Below are positions 1 to 14,200 of a DNA stretch of 64,000 nucleotides, one piece after another. The position numbers and the translations under genes were made by a program. Positions within the stretch are counted from its first letter, which is position 1; the number at the start of each line of letters is the position of its first letter. The DNA comes from Opisthorchis felineus (lineage: Eukaryota > Platyhelminthes > Trematoda > Opisthorchiida > Opisthorchiidae): contig SJOL01004448.1 in NCBI GenBank assembly GCA_004794785.1, positions 86,325-150,324 of the forward strand, read 5' to 3'. A model generated the notes under the pieces. That model made no database searches. It worked only from the letters and a program-made list of their open reading frames with translations, and was not told the DNA's origin.

Positions 1-3000
1 TCAAAAATGTAGACAGCCAGAAAGTAATCGACTTGGGAACCAAGTGAAAGACGGGAAGAGTTAATCTGCATTCCGGTTGAACCATCGGGAAAGTAATTTG
101 GGTTGACAGAAAATGAATGCATGTCAGAATCACATGCACTCCACCAGAAGGATACGTTGCCTAAAATCAAACTAAGGAAATAATGATGAAAGAACCTTGC
201 CGATGACATCACCTGAGTTTAGTAGATTACTGATCACTGAAAGCAACCAACGTAAGTCTGCTGCCAGACTGATCGCCACGAAATTAGTCTTTGCTGTTAT
301 CTGCGTTACTGTTAGGAATTTTTGAAGCACATTTTGGCGACACACCATGAGTTGCATGTTTGTCACTGCAGGGGCGCTTACGGGCTGCTTACAAAAATAG
401 GTGTTGTGTGAATTGCATTAATTAGAACTTGGATAAGGGGTAAGATTAAGCCTTATGAACACCTTGGTTTTTGCTGAAGGTTTCGACCGCCACGGCTGAT
501 CTTCCTCTGAAGCATAAAGAACAAATCATACCATAAAAATGCCGGTCTGTCGTCATCTTAGTCAGTGGCATCCATCGTGTGAGCTTCGGGTGGGTAGACG
601 CGTGATCCTTTGATCAAGCATAAAGTCCAAACTTTGTTACTGCGTCTAAATTAACGAGAAGATTCGCAGTCTGTGGCCCTAAGGAAAGAAGGATTGCAGA
701 TTTTCACGGAAAATAACAGTTGTTTTACATCTCGAAATGCAAGTACACTCGAAGTGTTAGAATTCTAGGTGACGTCGGGGCGGCACATTTTTGAACAGTG
801 ATATATGTCACAAAATCGGACAACTTCCTCATCATGCAAACGTTCTGTCCTCAGTCAAAGGTAACGATACTTCATTTACTCGTGTGTGCTAGGTTACCCA
901 CGAGGTCCGATTTAACTTATAATGCTGTATTCCCCGTTTGCCAGCAGAGTTCGCTCAACTACTCATATCGTAGCAGTTTTGAGCGATAGGTTGGGCAGTT
1001 TGAAAATATGACTAGGAATGCACAGTATTTAAAATAAAATGAGGAAAATGCAAGCAAGGGCCTCTCTAGCCATAACGTGAGCAAAATGAGGGCCTATATA
1101 ACTAATAATAAGCCATTCATTCATTCATTCAGCTATCCAAGTATGTTGTGTTCGGTTGCAAAAGGTTTTTTCCGCAAAGGTTACCGTCATGAATGAATAA
1201 CAGAACCTTATTGAATACGATGACGCGGACAGATTAGTGGGATTGAATTATTGTTTTTTCTGGCATATTGTAGGTAAGGACTGATTTGAGATTGTCATAT
1301 CTGCAAAGAAAACGAGCCATTAGCGCGTCTCGTCCCAATGGAGTCATCTGGGGAGACGATAGTTGCTAGTGAGACTGCATCAAAGACTATGAAAATTGAT
1401 GGCCAACCTTCGGTCGCGACTATTGGGTGAGCGAATATGACTCTGTGGAGTACAAGCTCCTGCAGTATACGAAGTAAACGTCTACAGTATACTGCTGAAA
1501 TAAACTGATCAAGCCCGGGGGGAAATAAGCTGTCAAGATTTGCTCATATGAATTACACATACGCAAATGATCATGTTAGATAGCGTTTTGCATGGTTTAA
1601 AAACCAGGTCATCTAAACATGAGTGGCGAATAGCTTGCGGATAGATATGTACTAAGAAAAATACGCTGTACTAGGTATCATGAGCAAATAACAAAGAACA
1701 ATAACCATCTATGGTTTACACAAGAAAATTTAATCATAAGGAAAGAGGGTGGCAATTCTTGAGTATAAGTTTCTGACTGTCCGTTGGTTAACTAGTTTCG
1801 AATCAGGTAATAATCAACATAAAAATAAACTCTCAATGAAGTGAGCAATACCTTGTCTGACTGGATAATGGGTCGGCTTGTCCCATCATTATTAAAGTAA
1901 ATAATACACTTTGGAGCCAAGAACATTGTTGTATAGACTGTGTATTGCCTCATAATCACAAATGTTGAATGGTATTAACGGTTAGTCATCACAACGCGAT
2001 CACTTTTCAGATTTTCCTAGTTACAAATAAGTGTTAGGCATGCTTGATTGGTACCCCGTTGAGTAGTGAGGATAGCATGCATATCAGACTTGATGGCTGT
2101 GCGTTTCAAAGATTGCCAAATCAAAGGGCATGTGAGTAGGCTGCTATGATGCAGGGCTCAACATATCCTTTGATTTTGTTTACTTTTCGGTTTCAATACC
2201 ACAACCGAATCGCATGTGACTTCAGCTCATCCCTTCAAATCCAAATGCTGTCTTTTGATAGAAACATTGAATCAAATTTTCCGAATAGAAAAAGTTGTGC
2301 CGTATTCAGTTTAATACGGGTACACTTTCCTTTCGGTTTTTTTTACGCGATTCAAATGGGTTTTTAAAATGATGAACGACTTTTCAAAAACACAGCTCAG
2401 TCGCATTTTGAAATTATTTGGTTTTCAAGTGATCAGTTAGTAACCTCAAGAGATTACTATTTATACGGGAATGTCACTCACTAGTTCGTGTCAATTTCTA
2501 CAACGCGGTATAGAAGTTACGGCTACAAACTCACCCACCAGCTTTCATCAAAGCCTTTCATTTCTACTGACTATTCATATTACAATAAACTATAGTGTTG
2601 GATGTTTAGTTTCGGCTAGGTGCTATATTTACCAGTGGAAAGAGAAAAACCCAGCCACACTGTTCAGCTCTCAAGCGTAAGCACATCACATCGGGAAACA
2701 TTCTGTCTGATCTCATAAAATATTTTGGATATGTTTTGGACTGCTTGTTAATTATAGGTGTCGCTATAGTTCGAGCCGTGAGCTGCAGGCAAAAAACCAG
2801 CCTATTATAGCAGAGCTAATGTTTTATCATACCACTTTCGTTGTACCTGACACTTAGGCAATTTTTCGTGAGAATTTCTGTGACATCTGTTTCCTTTGCG
2901 TGTATTGCGATGTGCATCTATTACGTTTTTCAAAGTGTGTTAAACATATTTTACGTGCATTATTTGAATAGAAGCCTGCGAACACACTTCAGAAGCTACC

Positions 3001-6000
3001 CATTGGTTCTCCGAACACAATGCAGGACGTCTGAAATAGGCCTCCCAATTCAGTGAGCGCCACCTGATATTCAGGCTAACGTGTGCATTCAGATCATTGA
3101 TTTATCGAGTTCAAGTTTGGTTGACCATATATACACTGGAATTCCTTTCATACCAGAGTTGGCAGGTAGAATTCCGCAAACTTCATACCAGAGTAGATGA
3201 TGATTTACTTCTTCTGTTGTGCACACTCGGCATGCATGAATGAGGGCTTTTAGAGCCAACGTGGTTATAAAATGTGGGTGGATAGTGAGTACGTTAGGTC
3301 GATTCGTGTTTTAGCTATCTGACTAGACTTTGTCTAGAATTTAACAGATGAGCGATAGCCTAGTCCACTGGATACCGATTTTGGACCTTTAAAACAAACA
3401 TGTAGCATTAAGTATGAAATTTTCCGGATGTTTTTTTCATTTCGCAGTTCCATTGTTTGCAAGGGGAAAGGTAATTAAACGTAAAATGTAACCGAGTCTC
3501 TCAGTATAAGTGAAAACAGTTGAATGGCGGTGGCATTCACCACTGCTGCTCGTTTCTCAACTAGCTTGATTCGACTGTTGCAGGGGAGGGACACGGCACA
3601 ATATTCATCTACGGTAACAGGCATTACAGTGATGTGTGAATATCAGAGTGTACTCTACTTCATAAAATGTACTCCTCGTACGGTCACTGGAAGCTCAACG
3701 GCAGCCCACGACCATTTTTGCTCATCAGGCAGGCACATTTGTCAAAATGCTACCTATCGCGGAATTTTTACTTCATGTTCATTTAAAAACGGCATAAAAT
3801 GGAAGCTCAGTCAAAACTCAGCAGAGAGGGAAAACTGGTGGAAGTTAGAGACTGTGCCCACACCGAGACGTCTATGGAACGCAATACAAAAAGTGTGATA
3901 TCGAAAGGGTGGTGCGCTAATGAGGGCATTTGAGAAATTCCGTCCAATCTGGGTTCAAGTAGAACATAAGTTTGGCCTTAGTAAACCTCGGAGACTAAGC
4001 CTACCTGATGAGCCCGAGAAAGCAACGGGTCACATTCTGTCGCTTTTAAGCAACCTTATGAGTAGAATGTTATGTCCAAAAGAATGTGGTGGACAAAGGC
4101 CGCATCATTTTTCATTTAAAACGATGTTGGAGATATATTTGAAAGGTCGATGAAAGTTGGGCACCTAACCTTTCATGATTCTTCATATGTGTGTGTTCTA
4201 ATCGGGATTCCGTCAATCCTGGTAACTGATCTATGGTCAAAAGTCACGTAGACGGAGCTGCGTATGCACTAGCAAGTTATCCAGTTATCAAACAGTGATT
4301 AGAGTTAACTTCACATGAGTTGCCCATCCGTGATATTCTCCAAGTAAATTTGCTGCGGAAATGTCTGAATTTCTATCTGAGATGGCGTTTGATCTCTCAG
4401 AACTCAGAAATTAGAAGCAATCACCAAGACTCAATCAAACCCAATTTTTGCATGCAAACCAAACTTTCCCGAAGCAGAACTGTATACTGGTTTGTAAATT
4501 ACAACGACGCATACAGGAGACAAGTGAATCTCATCCGAAGCTTCGTTTGATTTTTTTCAGCATAATGACTTGATCAGTAAGGACTCAGGTTTCATATGAC
4601 AAAAATAAACAAAGTTTTGAAGCATTACTTTGAAACATTACTCATATTTTCGATCAGAACTCATCCTACTCTCCTATTTGGTTGCCTCTTCCTAAAATTC
4701 ATGAGATGGAAGATTTCTCGGGGTTTCACTCAGTTATTCATCAGGTGGAATGAATCCTTGTTTTTCATGGTCTGGGAGCCTTGTTGTTCACATTGTGCTA
4801 GTAATAACGTAGATGTGAAACATGCTACATCCTACTGACGGCACCTTCCATTTTGGTACATATCGGGCACGTGTAGTTTGCGTTCTCATTAGTCATTTTT
4901 CAAGTGAGCACCAAATTTGACATACGTCGAGTTACAAACTCCTTTACGGATCAAGCTGGTGTGACTGGTTCATTCAGCTCAGCGTCGACTGAACCCTAAT
5001 CCTAATCTCCAAACAAACGTGATGCACAAAGACTCGCTCAGATTTCAGGTGCAACGAGCAACAATCCAAAGCCTAAGCTGAAAGTAAATCGTCTTATCCT
5101 CTCATTTGCAAAGTGAGACTGTGTGAATTGGGTGCTTTAGGGTATTTCGGCTCGACCTCTTATTATTTTATTCTTCGATAGTATTTGCTGGACAAAATGT
5201 ACGTCTAGTTTCAATGAGTGCGATGGTCAAGTCCTCCAAGAACTTTTTTCGTAGGGTTACCACATTTACTTTAGGTGAGATGTTTTCTGCAGAGCACAAC
5301 CACACAACCATCCGTGAGGTGGTTCGATAACTGGATAGCTACGGTATGGTGATTGGTGGTTCCATAGGCGAGACAACAGCACCGAATATCACGACAAATG
5401 ATCTGGTGATTGTTTTGCCGATTAAAGTCTTTAGAAATGCTGTTAGAAGTAACCTTCTTTGGTGATTTTCAGTAATGATATCCTGGTGGGATCAACCGGC
5501 ACGAGGTTGTGTGAAGACGCAGTGCCGTACCTGAATATGCCCACAGGGCCCTAAATGAAGCTTGTATAGTTACTCGCTGGGAACGAATCGCTCCTTTGCG
5601 GATCCCATACTGGTAATTCCAATGAGGTATTGTGGAACGGTCACAATCTCTTGTGTCTTGTTTTCGGAACGGTCGTTTGGTCGGCTGATTCTCTACATGT
5701 CCGGTAAGCCCGATTATTACCTAACCTGCTCCCAAATGGAAAGTGGAATCCGCGCACGAGACATACTCGCCATCCAAAGGAAACAAAATGCTTTGAATTT
5801 GTCTCCCTGGCATGAATCCCATTATATTACAGGGAGTCTCCAACCACGGTTTTTGTTGACACACCTAAGGTAGTTATACTAGCGGTGTTTTTCTATCACC
5901 GTCCTGCCGACTGAAGGCAGACAGACACACGAACGAAAGCACGGGAGATGTTACTTCACTTGAACTAACCAAGAGATATCGAATCGTAGCTATTTCACCC

Positions 6001-8873
6001 ACCACTCCGACTACGAAACTTAGATCGTTCACTCAGTTAAAAAAAGCAAATAGTTACGCAGTCAAGGCAGCGCAAATATGAGGGAGATGTTAGATGATAG
6101 TGAAGGTGGCCGTCGGAAAATCTTAATAATTTGCTTTAGGCCACTACTATTACCATGGACCGATGTGGTACACTGAGGTCCAAAAATGATACATGTGCAT
6201 TGTGAACGAAGAGTTAATGCACAGTATTTTTTGTAAATTTTATCAGACTCCATCTCACCGAAAAGTTCTTTTACCGTCCACCTTTCCACTTTGGCCAGAA
6301 TTAAGTTGGACTCATAGCTGCTCGCTGACGACCTTTGACGTGCCTGACCAGTTAAATGACCAAACCACTACTTTGGGAGTAAGCTCAGAAGCAGGGAGCG
6401 GTTTACTGGTCCTACGAGGCTATATTCAGTTTTGCTTCAAAATATCATATGACAGAGTGAATGTAGGTGAAGGAATACCTACTAGCAAATTTCTGATAGA
6501 TGCATATTGAAATAGGTATATTAGACATGAAGGATGATGGAACGACTGTCCGTATTGTCACACAGGTCTGGACTTATATCTCGAAGTTACTTGAACTAAC
6601 CCGGCTAGAGGTTTACGTCGGGTGGACCCCAAGACGGATCATCAAATATCGTGGTGCGTTTTAAAACACCATTCAAACTACTGGGAAAGTGAAAATCAGT
6701 TACAGTCGACAATTTTGAGGCCAATGATTAGGGTTTGTGAATATGCGAATGAAAACATTGCGCAAATTACATGCAGGGTAGTAGTGAAGTTTCTCCTATG
6801 GAAATGATTTTCCGAGTGAACTTTCGCGTTACGGATGGCTGGTCAACAACCTGCGTTATGTCCGCGTTAGATGTTTTCGGTGGGCAAACAAAGCAACCGC
6901 CATGGATCGACTGCTGTCATACTTGTGCAATCCAGGAGAAAAGACCTGTACAGTTAGTCAGGGAGTTGCCATTTTTTTACAAAGAACACTAATGTCGCGC
7001 TCTACGAATCTCTGAAACACTCACACGCCAATAGATAACCCGATGACAAACGCCTTAAATGAGTGCATTGAAAAGTGGAGTTTTGCGCACATCCACGGGA
7101 GTTTTTAAATGAGGCAGCTAAATGCAGGCCCATTGTTGTGGGTCTGCTTAGGTCCGGTTGAGAAAGGGGAGATGTTCTTTAAATTGCACGGTATCTACAC
7201 GCCAGAAAACCTGGAAGATGCACAACGGTTCTGGATCGATAAATAGGTTTCGGGACCTATAAAAGCCACGTTGGTAAGCGTTCTTCGCTTTAGCCTTAAG
7301 TATAAATTGATCACTGAGTAGGTATTCCAGACCAGACTTAATGACTCCTTTTTTCTTTTCTGACAGTGTGACCAGTGGCCTTGAAATAAAAGCACTTGAT
7401 AAAAACGAGTACATTCAGCTTCCTTGGTTTCAGGAGAATGGGACTCTACCCTACTAAGCCCGAAATATACGCCCGTCCAAATGAACTATCATAAAATTGA
7501 TGGATTGACAGAAGAGGATCCCTTTGTCTCACTTACATCAATTCTCATGTGATATTTCCTTTGAACTACTCAATGCAGTAAGCCTGCAACAACGGATCAA
7601 CCAAACTACAAAAGTTATGACGGAACATCTTGAATGAATGTGATGTCATCCAGACAACTCTGGGGAAATTATGGCTAGTTGCTCCAGGCGTTTGCCTGTG
7701 TATTACCAGAATACTGGACATCACTCCTAATGTGTACATAACTAAGCTTGTAGAAGTACCGGCGTCATAAATCATCACAGCGAAACACTTGCTACGAGTT
7801 TTTGAAGCCTGAATGATGTGCTATAGGGGTGGCTAAAATAATTTCATGTTCCGTTCCAATTGGGTGGTGGCCAGTTCTCAATAACAGCTCTAGGATTACC
7901 CGGAGTCTGAATTTTCTAGCACCTGGATAAAGAGGGCGCCTTAAGCTCATCGACTGCTTCATCATCCTGCTTACAAGTTTCAGAGATTCAGTAAGCGTCA
8001 ATCGAGAGGTTATCTAGGGTACGCGCAAGAACAATTGATGTTGACTTTAATTTCCTGGGTGCCTGGCTTCTCTGCTTACAGCTGACATCCATATAAGAAT
8101 GACTTCTAAGTAGGACAAAGGGGGTTAAGGATACCAATGCGGAAAGATGGGAACCGTCAGCTCTTGGGTGTTTTTGCTTATCCGCCTGCCGAAGGCAGCC
8201 AACAAAGCGACCCACCTAATATCACCCCGCAACGGCCGGCGTGACCCAAAGATCATTTGTATATAAGGTTTATGTCTTTTATGTTTGGCTGAGATACTGT
8301 CAGGTTACGCAATCTTAGACACTAGGAAGATCAGGGTCCTCATTCAAAGGCTCAAAAGCTTGCGTGCTGGCCAGTGACAACGAGACTGAGTCTACTCAGG
8401 TTGCCGAAGTTTCAAGGAAAAACATGTCACAATTGTTCCACGCCCCAAACTCGGGGGTCAAAAGACTGATTTTCTCATATATATCTTTACTAACTACCCT
8501 GGTGGGCATGACTCAGTGGATGTTCAGTCGGTACAGCACAATAGATTACAGCCGCATGCGAACTATCCCAACTCGATAAGTTCCACGCTCTTCGTGATGG
8601 CGACACGGGGTACTCGATGATGAATTAGGATCACTAAACCAGCAAGTGAAACTCATCAGGTTAAGTTCATTGGGACATTAAATAAGAAAGCCTAACTGCA
8701 GCCCTCCAAATAACGCTTTATTTGTGAATCTAAACTACCGTCGTTGAAAGGCAAGCTGGGGACATGTCAAGATTTGGTGAAGCGGAATAAAGGCAGCTAC
8801 CATTAAATTGGGTGTTGTGAGTTCTTCGAGCCCCCTTCGTTGGGATTAGCGTGTTTTACCTTGCACCAGATAA

Positions 8874-8916
8874 GAGCCCCCACGGAGGAGGACACTTAAC
8901 TGTTCTTAGGGGGCTC
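8874..8916. other. G/C-rich inverted repeat
   Basis: The 8-nt arm GAGCCCCC at 8874-8881 is complementary to GGGGGCTC at 8909-8916, with a 27-nt loop. A second copy of the left arm lies at 8828-8835, so the right arm could pair with either. It stands out only because the surroundings are A+T-rich. No function is inferred. Confidence 0.4.
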
Positions 8917-10487
8917 ATGCAGTCATGTCCCATTAAGGCATCCTTGAATAATAAATTCATGTACATTAAGTTTCACAAGGGAGTTTGAGTTGATCTCACT
9001 GACAGAGTCCTACTTTTTTGTGATGCTCAGATACTTTCGTTTCGCCTATTTTTCAAGGTATAGGTGCCTTATTCTTGAGCGTCTGCTATCGGAACATGGG
9101 ATCATTTGTAAAAAAAGTCTACGCAATTCCTCTTTAGTTCATTTTGATTCTTTCGTTCTCGTCATTTTATAGCAGTCAAGCGACAGCATTTGCAACTGTT
9201 AGCTTGGCGCTTATGATGATGAACTTAGTGTGGGCTTTTTATTAGACTGTGGGTTTATTTAACCCCGTCCCAAGGGTAGGCAAGTAGAACTTGAAAACAA
9301 GTGTATTTGTATAATTCGTCATGTGGGCCAACTCTGTTCTCATAATCCAACCTGGAATATTGGAAATGATGGCTGGCCCGTTCGTGTTAGCTCAACCGCT
9401 CTTGCCGTACCAACCCCTAGATGTTACCAACACCGGGCGTATAGAGGCCGCCGTAATCCCATGGTTTGAGTTTCGTATTATTTTATAATTTGCTCACCGT
9501 GGTCATTAGTACCGCATTTGTTGACAACCTCTCATTTAAACGATCCGAATTCCAGAGTATTGCATGTAAATCATAGATGTTCTAGACGCAATCACTAGTA
9601 AAACCTAAGCCTTTTGGGTACATTAAGCATGTGTTAAGTCGCATAGGAGGTTTGGCGTTTAGAGCTATTCCAAACAAATTATATAATGCGCAGATGGTTG
9701 CGACCAACCACCTATTTTTCAGAGTATGCGGTTCATAGAACCCACATTCCATAACCCGTCCTCCCTCGGGAAGTTATGGCTCGCCGCACGCATTAAGAGT
9801 GAGATGTTGTTCGCCGCTGAGCCCCACAGTCCCCATACCCAATTGGAGTTAACGCCACGACTTTAACGATGGACCCTTACCAGCACTACGGTGACTCACT
9901 GCCAATTATCCGAGTGGTTTTAGTTGACTTCCCTGGCATGGTAAAAATCTGAAGGGGATAGTTACAGCCAGTGTAGCATGCGGGATCACTTGAGCACTGA
10001 AGCCCAACAACCAAAACAAGCTGGTGACATTTGGTTCGGAAATTAAGATCAGTGGAACTGAGAACTCAGAGCACTTCATTTTCTCATGCTGCAGAGTTTT
10101 TACCTCTTTGAGGGCATCTTAAGGTCACATTGGAGGAGACAGTTGTAAATCTAACACATCGTTTGGGAAATACATAGCCTGCCCAGTTTACGTTGGCAAC
10201 TCAGTGGCTAATAATACAGACGCGTATATCCAGAAACAGTACACTAAATTTGTCACCAAATATAACGGGAGAAAAATGAGAGCCGGAAATCTGAACAAGA
10301 CAGTACATCGGTTCATATCCATAACATCTGAGAGCACGCACCTCTCTCATCAACTGATCAGTATGCAGCAACTGTAGCCTGAGATCCCACCTTCTTTGCA
10401 CTTGAAGAAATACACTGGCACCAATTATTCAAAGATCCTGGTGTTTGACGGAAACTGTATTGGTAACCGCCTGAAATCTGATTGCAG

Positions 10488-10667
10488 AATAGTAAAAATA
10501 ACCTGGAAAATATCTCCAAAAAGTGTCCTGATTACACTGAATTTGAGCAAGCCCATTATTCACTTTCTCGTGCTTCCACACCACCTGACCACGGTAGCAT
10601 TATTGTCTATTCGCTTCTTTTTGGCTTGGTTGGGTCCACCTGTGTGTGGTGTGCTTTCACATCGTAA
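10488..10667 (+). CDS. Candidate terminal exon of an unknown membrane protein
   Basis: An acceptor-like CTGATTGCAG ends at 10487 and is followed by an open frame to a TAA at 10665-10667. The first part of the product is polar (Asn, Lys, Glu, Ser rich). The last 22 or so residues form one hydrophobic stretch (begins IIVYSLLFGLVG), which could be a C-terminal membrane anchor. I do not recognise the protein. No canonical AATAAA follows closely and no upstream exon could be linked to it. A chance open frame is a serious alternative. Confidence 0.22.
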   Translation, partial: NSKNNLENISKKCPDYTEFEQAHYSLSRASTPPDHGSIIVYSLLFGLVGSTCVWCAFTS

Positions 10668-10887
10668 ATCATGCGGGTGACTACAGTAACATTTGGTTTT
10701 AATCGAATGTAATAAGGTCGTCTTGTGCTGCAAAATTCACACAGACCAGTTTGTGAAAAAACGCTCCATTCGTGCAGATGAACAGTGATGCCACAGGAAA
10801 ATGAGATCTTATGAATGAAAATTCCGTTTTAGAATACTAACCTTGTTCATAAACTGCCGTCTATGTTCCCCTAGTCCCAAAGATTGA

Positions 10888-11229
10888 GTGCTCGCGCACG
10901 CCAAAAATATATCGGTATACACATGCTGTTGTGTAGCGGAATACATTGGACGCACGACCAAGCAACCTGGCCAAAGGATAAAGGAACACAATCTATTTTG
11001 GCTAGCTTCCGGAACTGGGAGGACGACAATTAACTCAGTCGAGCAATATCTAGCAGACCCGATACCCAGCCAAACTTTTCCTGTTGTTAACAAGGCGCCT
11101 ACTAACCCACCTAGACTGAAGATATCGACATCTCACATCTCGACTCGAACCTTTGTGGGCAAAAATTCTTTGCTGTCTGACTGGCCATGGTCCAACCCCT
11201 TTCCCCAAACACATACATCCTGCTCTTGA
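10888..11229 (+). pseudogene. GIY-YIG endonuclease remnant of a Penelope-like element
   Basis: The frame carries a GIY-YIG-type signature: SVY at residues 9-11, then a Cys-rich spacer, then EYIGRTT at 18-24, then RIKEH at 30-34. This is the order VY, YIG and catalytic-Arg region seen in endonuclease domains at the C terminus of Penelope-like retroelements. After it come WLASG and an Asn/Ser-rich stretch, as in flatworm members, and the product ends in a region that appears frame-shifted (an LCGQK-like segment is readable in another frame near 11150). No reverse transcriptase is visible upstream, so this is a 5'-truncated, inactive copy. A host GIY-YIG protein is less likely, because the Cys-Cys-Cys plus YIGRTT context is typical of the retroelement family. 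Confidence 0.6.
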
Positions 11230-14200
11230 CAACCTCAAGACATTCTACTGGTGAATTGAAGAACGACATCTTAAACGAGGAATTCTGTTGGGTCTCCAGG
11301 GGAAAACATTTGATATGCAAATCAATGCATTTCGCTAACTTGAACTAGTTGTTTCTTGACAAGTTGCCAATATATCTCTTACTCGGCTTCCCACTCAACT
11401 ACTACCATGCTCGTTAAATTGCCTTAATCATCACTGTTTAAGACCTTGTAATATTATGATATGGCAGGACCATTCCGAAAACATGTTCGTCGGCCCATTG
11501 TTCAATTGTGTTATCTGACACACTCATCAACTGCCAGCGTAGCGTGCATGAAAACCCAGTGAACATAGGACATATTTTTGGACATTAAGGGGACAAAAAT
11601 ACAGCGAGGGTCATTAGAGCTTTTGTTCGCCCAATCGCAAAGACCAGTGTAAAGGCACGCTTGAAGTCAGGTCTTTTTGAACATAGAAGTGACTTTACTT
11701 GTTTACAAATACAGCTTCAAATATGTAGACAAGTTGGCTAAGCTACTTTTGCTGGGTGCCGCCTCATTGTCAGGATTGATTCCGGTATCTGAAGACAGAC
11801 CGGAATGCGCTATGACGCAAATTCCAACAGATGTTCCGTTGAACCACATCTAATGAAATAATTAAGGTTTTGTGCGCTTGACTGGTGGGCAGCAAAATAG
11901 TTCATTCCTGTTCGTTCATTGCAAGATCTCTGCCGTACGTTGAAAACTGAACTGTTCATAAAAAATGCTCGTAAACCGTCAGTCATTAGTGTGTAGTTGG
12001 GAGTGTTGATCCCTCTTACAAAGATTTCAATTGACGTTTGGTTGCGCAATTCACTTTGACATTTCATCGAAAACTACCAGCACGGCAAAGTGGGCAGGTA
12101 TGGGTTTGAACCGTTTTATGGCTGTACTTTTCTTTATAAGGTCATATCAGGGTGAGATATTCAGACCTAATGCACTGTCGAACAACATTAAACCTAGCGG
12201 ACGGTTGTAAATGATGACTTGCTTCCTTACGACATCCAGTAACATACCACCTAAAACATAATAATACGCCTGGCTCGTTGTTAGGTTAAACAAAATGCAT
12301 TTTCCTACTATGCCTATAAATATTTGATTGGTGACTTCGCTTTTCTTGCATCTTTCGAGTCTTTTGTTGTCTTCCGTGACATTTTGCTCGATCACATCGT
12401 TGTATCCGATAGTCGTCCTCCAGTCGTGTCAATTTTCAATGCTTACAACTTTTGTAGTATATGCCCCATATAACTGAGCTTCACCGCAGCAGATTTCAGG
12501 ACCTTTACTTTGCGAGATCAAACATTTCTACAGATTGCAAGTGCAATTCACAGTGCACTGCAGTCGGGTGGGCGACGAAAATATGCGCATGGCTACAGAT
12601 ACATTTTGGTTGCAAACCACACCCAAAACAGCCTTCAGTTAAAAAGGATTACCTCCTGATTCGTGTTTCTTTGAGGTAGCCCAGTGACGCACTGCACGAC
12701 GGCAACAACTTTGTAGACACAAAGTGCGAGCAGCTCAAGAAAAAATAACAAGAAATGAAGAAATTAACTTCATACTATCTTTAGTTCACAAGTATCTTCA
12801 ACGTAGTAGAAAGGCTTACTGAACTTCATTCGTATTTACTCCTGAAATTATGGAATTCAATGTAGCACGTCGGTGTAGCGCGAAGCTATCTGGTTTCACA
12901 TATGAAGGGCAACAGAAAACAATTTTTTGACAATATGATTCCACTCAACTCTCGTTTGAACGTTACTTCTTCTCTCTGGGCATGGTTATTCCCCAAGCAG
13001 AGAAAACACGTGGTCTTGCAAGGAGGAGAAGTGAAGGATGAACAACTCTAGACTGGTCCATCAGCGAGTACTGAGTGGACCGAAATTTTCACGTCTGATT
13101 TGCTGCAGTTTGTTGAGGCTTAAGTGGTGTGTGTGTTTACCCAACAATAACATTTGTAGTATTCAAATATCGAGCATATGCATATATTTACGGGTTGAAA
13201 AGGTCTACCGAAGCAGGGCCAATACGAAAGCGCAGTTCATAACACAGGTTACCAAAAAGTTGCGTGGTATATAGAAATTTCTGAGGGATTATTCAATTGT
13301 TTTGCAGCAAACGGGTCCTGAAAGTGACAATGAGAGTAAAGTTTGATAGTATAGAAAATACGAAGCGGGATTTCTTTTCAAGACAAACTATACAACAAAG
13401 TATTCGTAAATACTTCTAAAGACATATGGCATGATGTATTTGGAGAAAAATCAATTCCTGCCCTACTGATTCATTCTCAGACACAATATGGTAATGCGAA
13501 CTGCCAGGAGAATCTCGTTCACCAATCTTAACCTTATCTGATAGGTGCATATTGCCAGTGTTCCGCCGGGATACTCTAGGTTCGCACAAAGATCCACACA
13601 GTGTTCTCTCGTTCAGCAGCTCCACGCAGAAATTGCTGGAACGATAACCGCACTACATTTTCGTACCCGTTCCGCCGTTTGGGAACTATCTGAATTAGTA
13701 ACTCTTCCGCTTTCATTATGGCTGCAGTATATTGCCTTTCTTGGTTTCCGTACATCTTCGAAATTACCAATCTTTTGGCAGATCCAAGTGAGACATGATG
13801 GACATTGGTAAAAATGTGAACCGCGCGCGCACCATCAATCGGTTTGTCATCTCAAATTAAAAAGACTGCAACCAACAATCCCTGGCGAGGCTATCAAATT
13901 AGCTGAGGTTTCAGATTTTTGCAGTTATGTTCTAGGAAGGATTAGCTCACATTACACTTTGAATAAGTTTTATTTCATTACGTCTGTAGTCATTAAACTG
14001 ACCCACAAAATAAACTACGCACAACCTCGCATCCGTTTTTTCAGCATTTCGAGAAACAATCCGACAACTTGGCAGGATATAGTTGGAACTGGATAATAAC
14101 CATTACTCTTGTGAGACGGTTTTGCTTAGACATGAAGTTCCATGGAGAATGCAACAGTTTACTGTGATCTCTCATTGTGTTTTGGTCATCAGGAATCAGG

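Larger units (their letters stand above)
1..10870. other. Unannotated A+T-rich DNA with no recognisable gene
   Basis: I see no recognisable protein domain, RNA gene or mobile element in this stretch except a candidate terminal exon near 10.5 kb that is listed separately. Open frames reach about 124 codons (3524-3898) but have the Cys-, Ser-, His- and Phe-rich composition of chance frames, and frames of that length are expected by chance here. A run of about five CATT units lies near 1114-1131. The stretch is best read as intergenic or intronic DNA. Confidence 0.6.

Noticed and set aside
3524..3898. 124-codon plus-strand frame
   Set aside because: No domain, splice or composition support. A few frames of this length are expected by chance in 64 kb at this base composition.
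4005..4030. CTGATGAG followed by CCCG...CGGG, resembling a hammerhead box 1 and stem II
   Set aside because: The position of the GAAA box reads TCAC instead, and no SINE-like context is present. A lone CTGATGAG octamer is expected by chance.
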